A DNA stretch of 64,000 nucleotides from Faecalicatena orotica. Its GTDB lineage: Bacteria > Bacillota > Clostridia > Lachnospirales > Lachnospiraceae. Shown here piece by piece: positions 51,788 to 61,230 of the stretch. The notes under the pieces were generated by a model, which did not search any database, was not told the origin of the DNA, and saw only the letters and a list, made by a program, of their open reading frames with translations. The translations under genes were made by a program, and so were the position numbers. The DNA lies in NCBI RefSeq assembly GCF_003149245.1, contig NZ_QGDL01000008.1, positions 229,678-293,677 of the forward strand, written 5' to 3'. The first letter of the stretch is position 1; the number at the start of each line of letters is the position of its first letter.

Positions 51788-52612
51788 ATGGAACAATTTG
51801 ATGCGCTGATCAAAAAGGACGGTTCAGGCAGGCTGACTATCGTTGAAATCCCATTCAATGCAAAAGAGGTATTTCATAAACCCAAGGGAACCGTTTATGT
51901 AAGCGGTACAATCAATGGCATCGAATACCGAAGTAAATTGCTTTCCCGCGGCAATGGAAAATTTGTTATGGTTTTAGATAAAGCGATGCAAAAGTCTATA
52001 GGGTTTCACGGGCAGGAAATGACTGCGAATATCACGATGTCCTCCGAAGATTTGGAGTCCGTTGCAGGGAAGTCTGATAAGATTACCGATGTAAAGTGCG
52101 GTCTGGATGCATTCACCGCCATAAAGACACGGCAAAGCATACGAAAATTCACGGCCAAACCAGTCAGCCAGGATATGGTATCCGCCATTCTTTATGCGGG
52201 TATGTGCGCTCCTACGGCAAAAGATAAGCGCCCATACCATTTTATTGTGATAAGAGACAGATGTGTGCTATCCATATTGGCCCGGTACAATTCAAATGCG
52301 GCTATGCTGGAGCACTCCGCAGGTGCAATTACAGTTTGCGGCGATAAAAACAGGGAGGGGATCAAAGAGTTCCTGTATGCAGATTGTGCCGCCGCTGCAC
52401 AAAACATACTGCTCTGTATTCACGGCTTAGGTCTTGGAGGCGTTTGGTGTGGGGTTGTGCCCAATTCTGATTGGCGAAAGCTGCTCATTGAACAATTAGC
52501 ACTTCCCAATAAGCTGGAACCCATTTCCGTGATTGCATTTGGCTGGCCGGACGAAGAAAAGGAATTGTGTCCCCGATGGGAAACGGCAAAGGTTCATTAT
52601 GATAAGTGGTAG
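51788..52612 (+). CDS. DUF1905-nitroreductase fusion protein
   Basis: A 274-residue protein with two parts. Residues 1-100 match DUF1905 (FDALIKKDGSGRLTIVEIPF, KGTVYVSGTINGIEYRSKLL), a small barrel often found next to YdeI-like domains. Residues 105-274 are a nitroreductase (AIKTRQSIRKFTAKPVSQDM, MCAPTAKDKRPYHFIVI, GLGLGGVWCGVVP). One reading frame spans both. The fusion suggests the barrel binds a ligand or partner for the flavin enzyme. GGAGGGG precedes the ATG. Confidence 0.85.
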   Translation: MEQFDALIKKDGSGRLTIVEIPFNAKEVFHKPKGTVYVSGTINGIEYRSKLLSRGNGKFVMVLDKAMQKSIGFHGQEMTANITMSSEDLESVAGKSDKITDVKCGLDAFTAIKTRQSIRKFTAKPVSQDMVSAILYAGMCAPTAKDKRPYHFIVIRDRCVLSILARYNSNAAMLEHSAGAITVCGDKNREGIKEFLYADCAAAAQNILLCIHGLGLGGVWCGVVPNSDWRKLLIEQLALPNKLEPISVIAFGWPDEEKELCPRWETAKVHYDKW

Positions 52613-52734
52613 CACGTTAATGGAGATTGACTATAAATGCGGAATGTATCTTATAAATATATCTGCGCATTGTTGGTAAAAGACAACGAGCGCTTTTGGC
52701 TAATAAGGCGTATCGAATTTGAGAGGGTAAGCGA

Positions 52735-53196
52735 ATGGAGCATTTGATGATTACATCCCCCTGTTTTGAACACGGGGGGATGATTCCAATAGAGTATACC
52801 GGGTATGGAGCGGATAGCTCTCCCGAATTGGTGTTGACTGGGTTAAGCAAAGATGCTGTATCTATCGCAATCATTATGAATGATATGGACCATCCAATAT
52901 CAGCCTATAATCATTGGGTCATTTGGAATATTCCCGCCACATCTGTAATCCCAGGGAATATCCCACATGGGGAGCATGTGAATTCTTTAGGTAGTGCTGT
53001 GCAAGGACTTGGCTATGGTAAGCACAGATATCGAGGGCCAAAGCCGCCATTTCGGTGGTCGCATATTTATCACTTCAATGTGTTTGTGGTGGATTGTTTT
53101 CTGGATTTGCCTAGTACCTCCAAGAAAAAGGATTTAACGGAAGCTATGCAAGGACATATTTTGCAGCAAGCTGTTTTATCAGGGCATTATAGATGA
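52735..53196 (+). CDS. YbhB/YbcL-family PEBP-like protein
   Basis: A 153-residue phosphatidylethanolamine-binding-protein homologue. It has GGMIPIEYTGYGADSSPELV, NDMDHPISAYNHWVIWNIP and a His-containing RYRGPKPPF segment. Bacterial members are soluble with unknown ligands. GAGAGGG lies upstream. Bases 52636-52734 before it may hold debris (LVKDNERFWLIRR in frame) that I cannot assign. Confidence 0.85.
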   Translation: MEHLMITSPCFEHGGMIPIEYTGYGADSSPELVLTGLSKDAVSIAIIMNDMDHPISAYNHWVIWNIPATSVIPGNIPHGEHVNSLGSAVQGLGYGKHRYRGPKPPFRWSHIYHFNVFVVDCFLDLPSTSKKKDLTEAMQGHILQQAVLSGHYR

Positions 53197-53211
53197 AGTA
53201 CGTCTTGTTGG

Positions 53212-53787
53212 ATGAAGGTATTGGGTGAACGAATCATTGCTCAGGAGGAAAAAGAAATCAGGGAACTGGAAGATTTTGTACGGCGGGCAAACCAGGCAAG
53301 CAGAACCAATCATGCGATCAAACGCATGGGACAGGAACGGGCGTGCGTCTGGAGAAAAAACGGAGCAGACAGCACAGCCGTGAACGGGTTTATAAGCGTG
53401 TTAAAATGGATATCCACCCTACAAAGATCTGGCTTGCAAAACGGTGTGGGAAAATCCACACTGCTCAAGCTGATCATGGGTATTCTTACCCCTGATGCGG
53501 GGGAAGTCCGGTTTCATCCGAAAACGGATGTGACTTATTATGTCCGGGAACTGGAACAACTTGATCTGCAAAAAACTGTTTTTGAGAATGTACAGACAGA
53601 AGGATATACCGTTAAGGAGCTGCGGTCTGTTTTAAGCAATTTTCTTTTTTATGAAGATGATATTAATAAAAAGTGGAGGTTCTGTCTCCCGGTGAAAAAG
53701 CCCGCATTGCATTATGCAGGATTTTGTTGCAAAAGGCAAACCTTCTGCTTCTTGACGAGCCCACAAATCACGAGGAGGACTATTAAA
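53212..53787 (+). pseudogene. ABC-F protein fragment, frameshifted
   Basis: The early part has a linker-like KEIRELEDFVRRANQ. GVGKSTLLKLIMGILTPDAG is Walker A of a second ABC-F domain, followed by FHPKTDVTYYVRELEQL. A frameshift near 53680 moves the signature [17 protein letters not shown] and Walker [11 protein letters not shown] to another frame. The first ATPase domain and everything after Walker B are missing. ABC-F proteins of this type protect ribosomes from drugs; this one is dead. Confidence 0.75.
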
Positions 53788-54144
53788 ATGTCGGATTCAA
53801 AGAAATTATATCCCAGAACAGGGGATAAACAGACGATTTACTTAAAAAATGCAATTACTGACCCGAGCATTCAGGTAGGTGATTATACAATGTACAATGA
53901 TTTTGTCAATGACCCAACAGATTTTGAGAAAAATAACGTTCTGTATCATTATCCAATAAACCATGACCGTTTGATGATTGGCAGATTCTGCTCGATCGGA
54001 TGCGGGGCAAAATTTCTCTTTAACAGTGCCAACCTGGGAACCATTGCCCTGCTGACAGAATTAAAGTGGTGGGACTGGCCGGAGGAAAGAATTGCAAAGA
54101 ATATAAAAGCAATTCAAAACGGCCGTTTGGATCAATTGAAATAA
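53788..54144 (+). pseudogene. Vat/CatB-type acetyltransferase, internal deletion
   Basis: 118 residues starting MSDSKKLYPRTGDKQTIYLK, followed by DYTMYNDFVNDPTDFEKNN and IGRFCSIGCGAKFLFNSAN, the N-terminal part of hexapeptide-repeat xenobiotic acetyltransferases. It then jumps to ELKWWDWPEERIAKNIKAI, the C-terminal helix of the same family. About 90 residues with the catalytic His are missing compared with the usual 205-215. GAGGAGG precedes ATG 53788. With the ABC-F fragment it looks like a lost resistance pair. Confidence 0.75.
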
Positions 54145-54230
54145 AGTTTGTACGGGATTGCCGGTGTTGATCTTGATTTACCCGGCAGTCCCGAAAGGCA
54201 GAAGATGGATCTGCAGGCTGTGGATTCCCG

Positions 54231-54764
54231 TTATTGATCGGGAAATGATATCTGCTCTATGATAAGATTTACATTTTCTTCAATAGGCTTTGTTCCGTCA
54301 ATTCTTATGATAGGGCAATTTAAGCATTGCACCCATTCCTCAACGGTAGTCTCAGCTCTGGACTTGACAAAATCAAAAAAGTGTTCCTCCTGCTCATATA
54401 AATCTCCGCCTGATAACATTCTTTTGCCGAATTTCTGAAAGGAACGGTTTTTAACTCGCTGTATCCGAATTTCTTTTGGAACATCAATCAACACAGCATA
54501 CTGAAAAAAGGAATAAACAGCTTTACCGTAATCTCCTTTCACAGAAGCAAAAACAAAATTTTTATGTGCATTGACCTCATTGGAAAGGAGCTTTTCAACT
54601 TCCTCACGAGTATGGGAAAGGGCATAGATATAATCAGGGGCTGTCTTTGGAAAATATAGATCTTCATTATCTATGAAATAGAAATGTAATTTCTCAGCAA
54701 GGGCTTTTCCTAATGTACTTTTTCCGGTACCATTTAAGCCGCATATAATAATTCCTGTTCCCAT
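54231..54764 (-). CDS. P-loop kinase-like ATPase
   Basis: A 177-residue adenylate-kinase-like protein. The Walker A motif is CGLNGTGKSTLGKALAEKLH; residues near 32 (FIDNEDLYF) and the late RIQRVKNRSFQKFGKRM lid fit small nucleotide or sugar kinases. The substrate is unknown. ATG 54764 follows GGAG by 6 bp; an alternative start is 54776. Confidence 0.8.
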   Translation of the reverse strand: MGTGIIICGLNGTGKSTLGKALAEKLHFYFIDNEDLYFPKTAPDYIYALSHTREEVEKLLSNEVNAHKNFVFASVKGDYGKAVYSFFQYAVLIDVPKEIRIQRVKNRSFQKFGKRMLSGGDLYEQEEHFFDFVKSRAETTVEEWVQCLNCPIIRIDGTKPIEENVNLIIEQISFPDQ

Positions 54765-55277
54765 AATTTTCTCCATTCACTTCTTATTTTCCAATGCCTT
54801 TACAGTATTGTCCTGCTAAATCTCTGCGGGAACCGTATCCGGATTTTAACGGATGGCGCTGCATTTTTTTATGTGTAATGTCAATTCTCTTCCCAATTAA
54901 TCCAATTTTCATACCGGCCAACTATGCTGATGCTAAGTACGCTGGGAAATTGCCGATTTTGGGGGGAACCCATTCATTTTCAGTTCATCAATCCGAACAT
55001 ATTGCTCATGTGGCCAGACAATATTTTCATTGACCGTTTTAGGGATGTAAATACTGCAGTATGTAGTAAAATGATTAGCCATTTTTGAAAACAAAATATT
55101 TTCGTCTAACTCTAATATATTTATCAGGTGTTTTAGCATATTAAAAGGTAGAACACGTTCGTTAGCCAAATATCTTCTCACAGCACGCCGGCTACAATTG
55201 AGATTTTTTGCAATTTCCGCAAGATGTATATTAGTTTAATGTAATTATACATTTAAATTTAATATATATGTGTGGTT
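54765..55277 (-). pseudogene. Gap with an N-terminally truncated helix-turn-helix gene
   Basis: On the minus strand from about 55235 to 54933 a frame reads HLAEIAKNLNCSRRAVRRYL and then KHLINILELDENILFSKMAN to a stop. It looks like an HTH protein missing its start; a stop lies just upstream in frame. The rest of the gap (54765-54932) shows no gene on either strand. Confidence 0.45.
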
Positions 55278-55948
55278 TTATCTTAGCAAAAACTTTCGGC
55301 GTTTTTTATCAATTAACAATATCGGCATAATCGCTGCTAACTGCAAAACATAGACAACAAGTGTTTTTGCGTTTGGAGAATTGTTCAGGGAAGTGAGTGT
55401 ATACATTCCACCTAAAACGGTGTTCCCCTAAGCATGGATTAAGATTGTTACCCAAATGCACTTTGTCAGCCGATAGGCAGCCGCAAGGGTCATTCCCAAA
55501 GTAATGCAATATAGGGTACTCGCCAACCGATTTCCTCTAAGCCACCACCCCAAATCATCATAGGTATAAAGAGGATAAACAAATACCACGGATTGCCCAA
55601 ATAGTTTTCCTGTACGATACAAGCGGTAAACTGAATTGCCGCAAATAGCAGCAAAAAGACAATGCTTCTTCGCATATTGGATGTGTGAAAAACCTGCTTG
55701 CAAAACGCTTTTAGTTTAATGCCTGTTTGCTTTCTTCGCACAATAAAGGCGGCATAAGCGGGAGCCATGCCCGCCCCAAAGCCAATTACTATAAAATAGA
55801 GAAAAAGAGTAATGTTTTCACTTAATAGATTGAAACGATACAACGCAATTAGCAAAAATTCTGTTCCCCATGCGATTGCAAAGGTATAAAACAAATAACG
55901 CCACATCATACTCAATTCTTCTTTTGAGATAAATTTTCTTTGACTCAT
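55278..55948 (-). pseudogene. CPBP intramembrane protease, deleted and interrupted
   Basis: From 55948 the frame encodes about 150 residues with four helices and the active motif GGGLEEIGWR. Then a deletion and frameshift remove the segment with the second catalytic His. The end continues as CITLGMTLAAAYRLTKCIWV, VTILIHA, an in-frame TAG where a Trp is expected, then GNTVLGGMYTLTSLNNSP and a normal C-terminus stopping at 55278. GAGAGC precedes the start. Confidence 0.75.
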
Positions 55949-55970
55949 AATAGTAAGCTCTCCTTTGCCA

Positions 55971-56672
55971 CTATATTTCCATGCGGTTTACTTTGTGGGA
56001 GACATTAAGGGTGAGCAGAATACCTCCAGTCAGAGCCGCTGCTGCGAGGAATAAAACTGGTAGAAACTGCTCATTGATTGCCGCTACAGGATTTATCAAA
56101 AGCATACTTAGTATAACAGCGGAAATAATGGTTACAGAATTTGACTTTTTGATAAAGCCGATGCTGATCGCGCATAACGCTATACCGTCCGCAAGGCACA
56201 CCAATACCAAAGCGTTCCTAAACGCTAACATAAAATCGCCCAGTGCCAAGGTATCATTTACCATTTGGAGAACTGAATCTGTCCCGATAAAAATTAGAAA
56301 GCCACCATATTCAGTTAAGAACATTGTGGTGCTGATGAAAAGCAAAATTACCGCCGCTTTTGCCCATACAACAGATTTGCGATTTATGGGATAGCTGAAT
56401 AAGAGGATTGCACCCACGCCACAGTATTCTTTTGTCAAATAGCGATAACCCATAGCAGAAGCCAATATCGAAAAAGACATTAAAGCAATCGCATTACAGA
56501 TTGCCGCGATTCCTTGATAGGTGGAGAATAGGATAGCTGCATTTTTGTCTCCTGAATCCAAATGGGGCACCCATGCAAGTATGTATGTCAGCCCCATAAT
56601 GCACACGAATATGGCAATAGCAGAAAGAAAATAAGGCTTTATGTTTGTTTTTTTTAGCTCTAATTTTAACAT
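55971..56672 (-). CDS. ABC-2-type permease
   Basis: A 233-residue protein with six helices, of the ABC-2 family used with lantibiotic-immunity-type ATPases. It overlaps the ATPase gene; ATG 56672 lies 7 bp after AGGAG, with an alternative at 56678. It is the last gene of a MerR-ATPase-permease operon. Only one permease is present, and the next gene is a broken protease. Confidence 0.8.
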   Translation of the reverse strand: MLKLELKKTNIKPYFLSAIAIFVCIMGLTYILAWVPHLDSGDKNAAILFSTYQGIAAICNAIALMSFSILASAMGYRYLTKEYCGVGAILLFSYPINRKSVVWAKAAVILLFISTTMFLTEYGGFLIFIGTDSVLQMVNDTLALGDFMLAFRNALVLVCLADGIALCAISIGFIKKSNSVTIISAVILSMLLINPVAAINEQFLPVLFLAAAALTGGILLTLNVSHKVNRMEI

Positions 56673-56674
56673 GT

Positions 56675-57400
56675 TCATGCTCCTGCACCTCCGCTCATAA
56701 TCTGAAAGAAATATTCCTCCAAGCCGTTCGGGTATTGTTTCTTGATTTCGGATAAAGCCACCTCTTGCACAACGTTTCCGTTTGTAAGAACGCCAACCAC
56801 ATCCGCGATATGCTCAATCTCGCTCAGAATATGGCTTGAAATAAGGAGTGTCATGCCGTCTTTTGCCAGAGATAAGAACAAATTTCGTATTTGCCGGATT
56901 CCCATAGGGTCAAGCCCGTTGATTGGCTCGTCTAAAATCAAAATCTGCGGAGAGTGGCTGATTGCCCGTCCGATAGCAAGCCGTTGTTTCATTCCAAGAG
57001 AAAATTTAGAAACAGGCTGCTTTCCTGTATCGCCAAGCCCCACCATTTCTAATACTTGCTCGATTTTCCCAAAGCTGTGTTCCATGTAACTTAAATGAAT
57101 TTCCAAGTTCTCTCTTGCGGATAAATGGTCATAAAAGACGGGCGTTTCAATCAAAATCCCCATTTTTCTCAGGAAGTCTTTTTTGTCAATGGACAATGTT
57201 TTCCCCTGCACTTTTATGTTTCCGGCAGTCGGGGATAGCAAGCCTGTGATTAACTTAAACATGGTGGTCTTGCCTGCGCCGTTTGCACCAAGAAGTCCGT
57301 AAATCGTACCGCTTTGCACGGTTAGATTACACCCCCGCAAAACCTCCTTGCCGTCAAATACCTTTGTCAAATTACAAATTTCTACTGCTGTATTCGTCAT
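56675..57400 (-). CDS. ABC transporter ATP-binding protein
   Basis: A 241-residue ATPase: Walker A GANGAGKTTMFK, signature FSLGMKQRLAIGRAI, Walker B ILILDEPINGLDP. The domain order and length fit BcrA-like or bacteriocin-immunity ATPases. It pairs with the permease at 55971, and the MerR regulator lies 72 bp upstream on the same strand. Confidence 0.9.
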   Translation of the reverse strand: MTNTAVEICNLTKVFDGKEVLRGCNLTVQSGTIYGLLGANGAGKTTMFKLITGLLSPTAGNIKVQGKTLSIDKKDFLRKMGILIETPVFYDHLSARENLEIHLSYMEHSFGKIEQVLEMVGLGDTGKQPVSKFSLGMKQRLAIGRAISHSPQILILDEPINGLDPMGIRQIRNLFLSLAKDGMTLLISSHILSEIEHIADVVGVLTNGNVVQEVALSEIKKQYPNGLEEYFFQIMSGGAGA

Positions 57401-57472
57401 AATGATTGTTTCCTCCCTTTACCAATAAGCTTAAGGGTGGTGGTAACCCCCAAGTCAATAGGGGATTTTTCT

Positions 57473-58501
57473 TTATTCCAAAGGAATAAACACCTCGTAA
57501 AAATTGCGCTCTGTATGCCCTGAAAGCTCAACAAAACGAATGAAAATATAGACAACACCTTTGAAGGTTTCTTTATGTTCTTCTGCCCAGCCATAGGCGG
57601 CAAAAAACATTTTTTCCATAATGGAATCGTCGTGACTGTCTGCTTCCAATACAGTATGCAGACATTTACCGCTTTCAAGATATGTTTTTTCTCCAGCTTG
57701 CACTTCTTTTACAGCACGCCTTACAAGGCACATCTTTGTCCCTTTATACCCGGTTTGGTCAAAGGTAACTGCACGAACAAGACTTGATAAAATATCGTCC
57801 TCTGGCAAATCCATGAATGCAAGCACTCTATCCTTGTAATCATTAAGGGAAGATACTGCATCAAAAGTTTCAAGCACCAAATATAGTGGCAGCTCTTTCA
57901 CCGTGAATAACTTAGACGAAAGGGCAGCATACTCACAAAAAAACTTTGTTTCGGCAAGACGTTTTAGAATACGCTGTTGTATGCGGATATTATTTTCTAC
58001 CTCACTTATTTTTCTACTTAACGAGGTGATACCGTTACGCTCCCCGGATTCCATAAGTTCTTTTATTTCAAGCGGCGTAAAACCGCGCTTCTTGTAAAAA
58101 TCAATGGACATTAAGCGGGAAGCGTCCTCAAAGGTAAATTCACGGTATTGGCTGTTTTTGTTTCTTTGTGGCTCTATCAGCCCGATTTCCTCGTAATAGC
58201 GCAGTGTTTCCCTCGTAAGTCCGAGGTTTTTATAAATATCATTGGCACGATAAACAGCATTGTTCTCTGAATCCATGCGGTTAATTTTATGTAGTTCTCC
58301 CTGCAATTCGGGATTATCATCAACTATAACTTTGTTTGTAGAAAACCGATTGTCCACAGGTTTTTCAGCGTATGCGGGTATTAGCCATGTTTTGCCCTTT
58401 TTCATTGCCCCTGCAATTTTTCCTGCCTTGCAGTAGTAAGCCACCATGCGGCTTGAAACATTCCATATTTGTGCCATTTCACTGGCTGTTAAATAATCCA
58501 T
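57473..58501 (-). CDS. MerR-family regulator with extra N-terminal HTH and GyrI-like domain
   Basis: A 342-residue regulator. Residues 1-50 form an excisionase-like HTH (YLTASEMAQIWNVSSRMVAY). A second, MerR-type HTH begins near residue 85 (RANDIYKNLGLTRETLRYYE) with its dimer helix. The C-terminal third resembles a GyrI-like drug-sensing domain. The combination suggests drug-induced control of the downstream ABC exporter. GGAGGG precedes the start. Confidence 0.88.
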   Translation of the reverse strand: MDYLTASEMAQIWNVSSRMVAYYCKAGKIAGAMKKGKTWLIPAYAEKPVDNRFSTNKVIVDDNPELQGELHKINRMDSENNAVYRANDIYKNLGLTRETLRYYEEIGLIEPQRNKNSQYREFTFEDASRLMSIDFYKKRGFTPLEIKELMESGERNGITSLSRKISEVENNIRIQQRILKRLAETKFFCEYAALSSKLFTVKELPLYLVLETFDAVSSLNDYKDRVLAFMDLPEDDILSSLVRAVTFDQTGYKGTKMCLVRRAVKEVQAGEKTYLESGKCLHTVLEADSHDDSIMEKMFFAAYGWAEEHKETFKGVVYIFIRFVELSGHTERNFYEVFIPLE

Positions 58502-58626
58502 TTTGTTTCCCTCCTACAGCCATGATACTTCGTATATCTGAAATTTACAAGACTGCTACAGATCACATCAAAAAAATGAGAACAATTATAAAAAACACAA
58601 AATAAAAATAGAAAATACACATATTA

Positions 58627-58816
58627 ATGCAAAACTGAAATATGATGAATCTCATCATATAGAAGGAGCGGTCGCTGCTGTGGATATAGAACTTACAGAG
58701 GAAGAGAGACGTATCTTGTCGGACAATCGTATTTAAACCCGCTTATGGAGTTTGGCGCATCCTCTGTTTTCCTTGCAAATGTTACATTTGAGCCTGGCTG
58801 CAGTAAACTGGGGTAA
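58627..58816 (+). pseudogene. Chimeric remnant: aldo/keto reductase fragment joined to a cupin fragment
   Basis: Bases 58627-58648 match 46041-46062 and 58652-58711 match 46196-46255 of the intact reductase gene nearly exactly, so about 130 bp were deleted between. From 58712 the frame changes family: YLVGQSYLNPLMEFGASSVF, LANVTFEPGCSKLG and a stop, the beginning of a cupin domain. The parts of both genes are too short to work. Confidence 0.75.
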
Positions 58817-59146
58817 CAGTTTTGGCTGTGTATTAAGTGTATAGAGTTAAAAAGAATGAAATATAGGTACTGTATACACAGTTGATATGAAAATATGTGT
58901 ATGTAGTAAGAGGGAAATTTGGATATCTGGTATGGGGGAATAGAGTCTCATGACCAGTTTTTTTATTGTCAAATATGCATAGATAACGATGTTGCTATTT
59001 GAGGAAGAGTAGGAATTGAAAAAGCGGAAACTAATTATTATTGTCATACAAATAATTATTTGTTATATAGAATATATATCAAAGACAATGACTTCATCGC
59101 AGGATTATGTTAAAATTTGATTAGATTAATAGGGACATTTTGTCTA
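58817..59146 (+). promoter_or_regulatory. AT-rich gap with the promoter of the orphan gene
   Basis: No gene is visible. TTGTCA (59041-59046) and TATATA (59064-59069) with a 17-bp spacer make a likely promoter. The transcript would have a leader of about 70 nt. Confidence 0.55.
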
Positions 59147-60943
59147 ATGAAGGGTGGAAGAATTGTATTGGTAGAAACGTTTGCTGAAAAGATAGCTTCT
59201 CACTTAGCTGAAAAAGTTAGGAATATATTAATTTCAAGAGGTAAGAGCAAGGCAATAAGTGTTTATAATCAGAAAACAGAAGAATATCTTTTGAAGCAAT
59301 ATATCGAGAATTTGGATGAACAATTATTAGCTAGGTATGGTAATGAGTTATTGTATGATGATTTGTGCAGGGTTTTGCTAGAAAAAAATAATCTTGAATA
59401 TATAATAGACCGATGCAGAAACAGAAATATATTAGATTTAGAAACAGAGCAGGAATTTCTGGATACTGTTATGAATGAGTTAAAAGTTAAGATTTATAAC
59501 CAAAAGACGATTAAAGAAATTTTAAAACATCTTTTAAACGTGACATTTAAATGCTTTAATAATTTAGCTGATCCAGAAAATATTATGTTGAAAAATATAG
59601 TTCAGTATGACGGAGACAGAACTAGAGATTACATATCAGGTGTGAGGCAAACTACAGATAAGATATTAAAAAATATGGATCAGCTTTCAGAAGAGTTCTA
59701 TGCATTAAAAGAAGAGGTTAGCAGCCATTTTAACCAGCGGGGATCTGGAGAACATTGGAATGAGCTGGGGAGATTATCATCTGAAGATATAGAACTGATT
59801 AGTTCAGGCGAATATAATGTAAAGATTGAGGCGCAATATTCAGAAAATTATTTTACTGTATTCTCAGAAATTAAGATTTCTCCAAAAACATTCCAGTTTG
59901 AAAATATTGAAGATTATATCTCGTATTTACGGTTCACTGGTAAAATAGGGGAATTTGAAATTTGCCGTTTTGAAATTACAGATTATAAAGGCATATCCAG
60001 ACAGAAATATGAAGACAAATCATATAAGGGGTTACGGATAGCACTTCCAGAATTGTATGTCAAAGAAATTGAGCTTGCTAAGATGGAATTTGCAGAAATG
60101 AAGGTTAAGGTACGTCCAAATTTTGACTATTTGTGTTTTCAACTAGAAAATGATGAAGGTGATATTATTATACCTGAAAAGAAATATAAAATTGAACGGG
60201 AACGAAGGGATAATAATGTAGTTGCACATATGTTGGATACTAGCTCCAGAGGACAGCTTATTGTTAATTTCCATGTTGAAATACAGAATGACCCGTTAAA
60301 AACAATAACCACAGTTCAAGTCCTGCAACGGGATTCAAAGAAAGTTTCGAGCAATATTGAATTTTGTAATGTAATGGAAAAAATAGCAAATGCAGATGGA
60401 ATTGTGGCCAGAGATATAAGTGATGACCGAATCATCATGAAAGCTAGTGGCACGTTTCCGTTAGAACAAGAATTTGTTGATACATTGCAGCAAAGGCGAG
60501 ATTTTTATAAAAAACTAAAAAAGCTTGAAAATAGGTTTAACCTGCAGTTCCAAGTACCGCATAAGGTTGAACAGAAGGAAATAATGAATGTAGATCAGAT
60601 TATTGAATTACTTGATAAGGGAGTTGTAAAAACAGATAATGCTGAAATAACAATGCATCAATCAGAAATTCAAATAAATAGTGGCACAATAAATGATCTT
60701 ATTGGAACGAAAGGATATGTTTTTATATGGCATTATCAAAAGATAACAATCTGGGATGTCGAGATTCCAGTATCTGAATATTTTAAAGTGGTGAACTTTA
60801 CAGACAAAATTACATTAGATGAACATAATGATATTAAAATGTTTTCTAGAAGTAGTTATATATATAATGAGAAATTGGCAGAGCTTCCTCAGAATCAAAT
60901 TATAGATAATCTGGCAAAAGGGAAGATGACGATAATGAAATAA
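59147..60943 (+). CDS. Orphan protein of about 600 residues, unknown function
   Basis: A 598-residue soluble protein, very AT-rich. Residues 10-190 are helical and charged (FAEKIASHLAEKVRNILISR, DLCRVLLEKNNLEYIIDRC), the rest alternates strands and helices (YISYLRFTGKIGEFEICRF, IPEKKYKIERERRDNN). There are no P-loop, nuclease, protease or membrane motifs that I can see. The N-terminal helical part loosely recalls stand-alone parts of phage-defence or NTPase systems, but that is only an impression. Start could be ATG 59147 or TTG 59168, which has the better GGTGGAAG site. No partner gene lies next to it. Confidence 0.8.
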   Translation: MKGGRIVLVETFAEKIASHLAEKVRNILISRGKSKAISVYNQKTEEYLLKQYIENLDEQLLARYGNELLYDDLCRVLLEKNNLEYIIDRCRNRNILDLETEQEFLDTVMNELKVKIYNQKTIKEILKHLLNVTFKCFNNLADPENIMLKNIVQYDGDRTRDYISGVRQTTDKILKNMDQLSEEFYALKEEVSSHFNQRGSGEHWNELGRLSSEDIELISSGEYNVKIEAQYSENYFTVFSEIKISPKTFQFENIEDYISYLRFTGKIGEFEICRFEITDYKGISRQKYEDKSYKGLRIALPELYVKEIELAKMEFAEMKVKVRPNFDYLCFQLENDEGDIIIPEKKYKIERERRDNNVVAHMLDTSSRGQLIVNFHVEIQNDPLKTITTVQVLQRDSKKVSSNIEFCNVMEKIANADGIVARDISDDRIIMKASGTFPLEQEFVDTLQQRRDFYKKLKKLENRFNLQFQVPHKVEQKEIMNVDQIIELLDKGVVKTDNAEITMHQSEIQINSGTINDLIGTKGYVFIWHYQKITIWDVEIPVSEYFKVVNFTDKITLDEHNDIKMFSRSSYIYNEKLAELPQNQIIDNLAKGKMTIMK

Positions 60944-61230
60944 ATTCTGAACAGGGTAATTCGTAAAGGGGATACGCTGGTCTTGGCTGCAGTTCTCTTA
61001 GGGATCCCCCGAAAACAGCCAGTTTTTTCAGATATGTAGTAAAAACATAATCGAAAGAACTGGCTGTTCAGTGATTCTGTTTATGGAGCCAATGCAAGTT
61101 CAGTGGTCTACACAATGGTTTGGATGGCAAGGCAGACGAACTAAATAGTTGTTTTGCAAACAGCAGGTTTGAACAGAACTTCATACCTACTTTTTTAGTG
61201 TAAAAGTGAGAGGGACATTTCCGTATTTAA
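60944..61230. other. Gap with an 11-bp inverted repeat and an IS66 scrap
   Basis: AACAGCCAGTT (61014-61024) and AACTGGCTGTT (61058-61068) are perfect arms, 33 bp apart, perhaps a terminator-like fold or an element end. At 61083-61145 the plus strand encodes YGANASSVVYTMVWMARQTN and a stop, similar to the C-terminal GAxASAxxYxxVE motif of IS66 TnpC. Confidence 0.4.
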
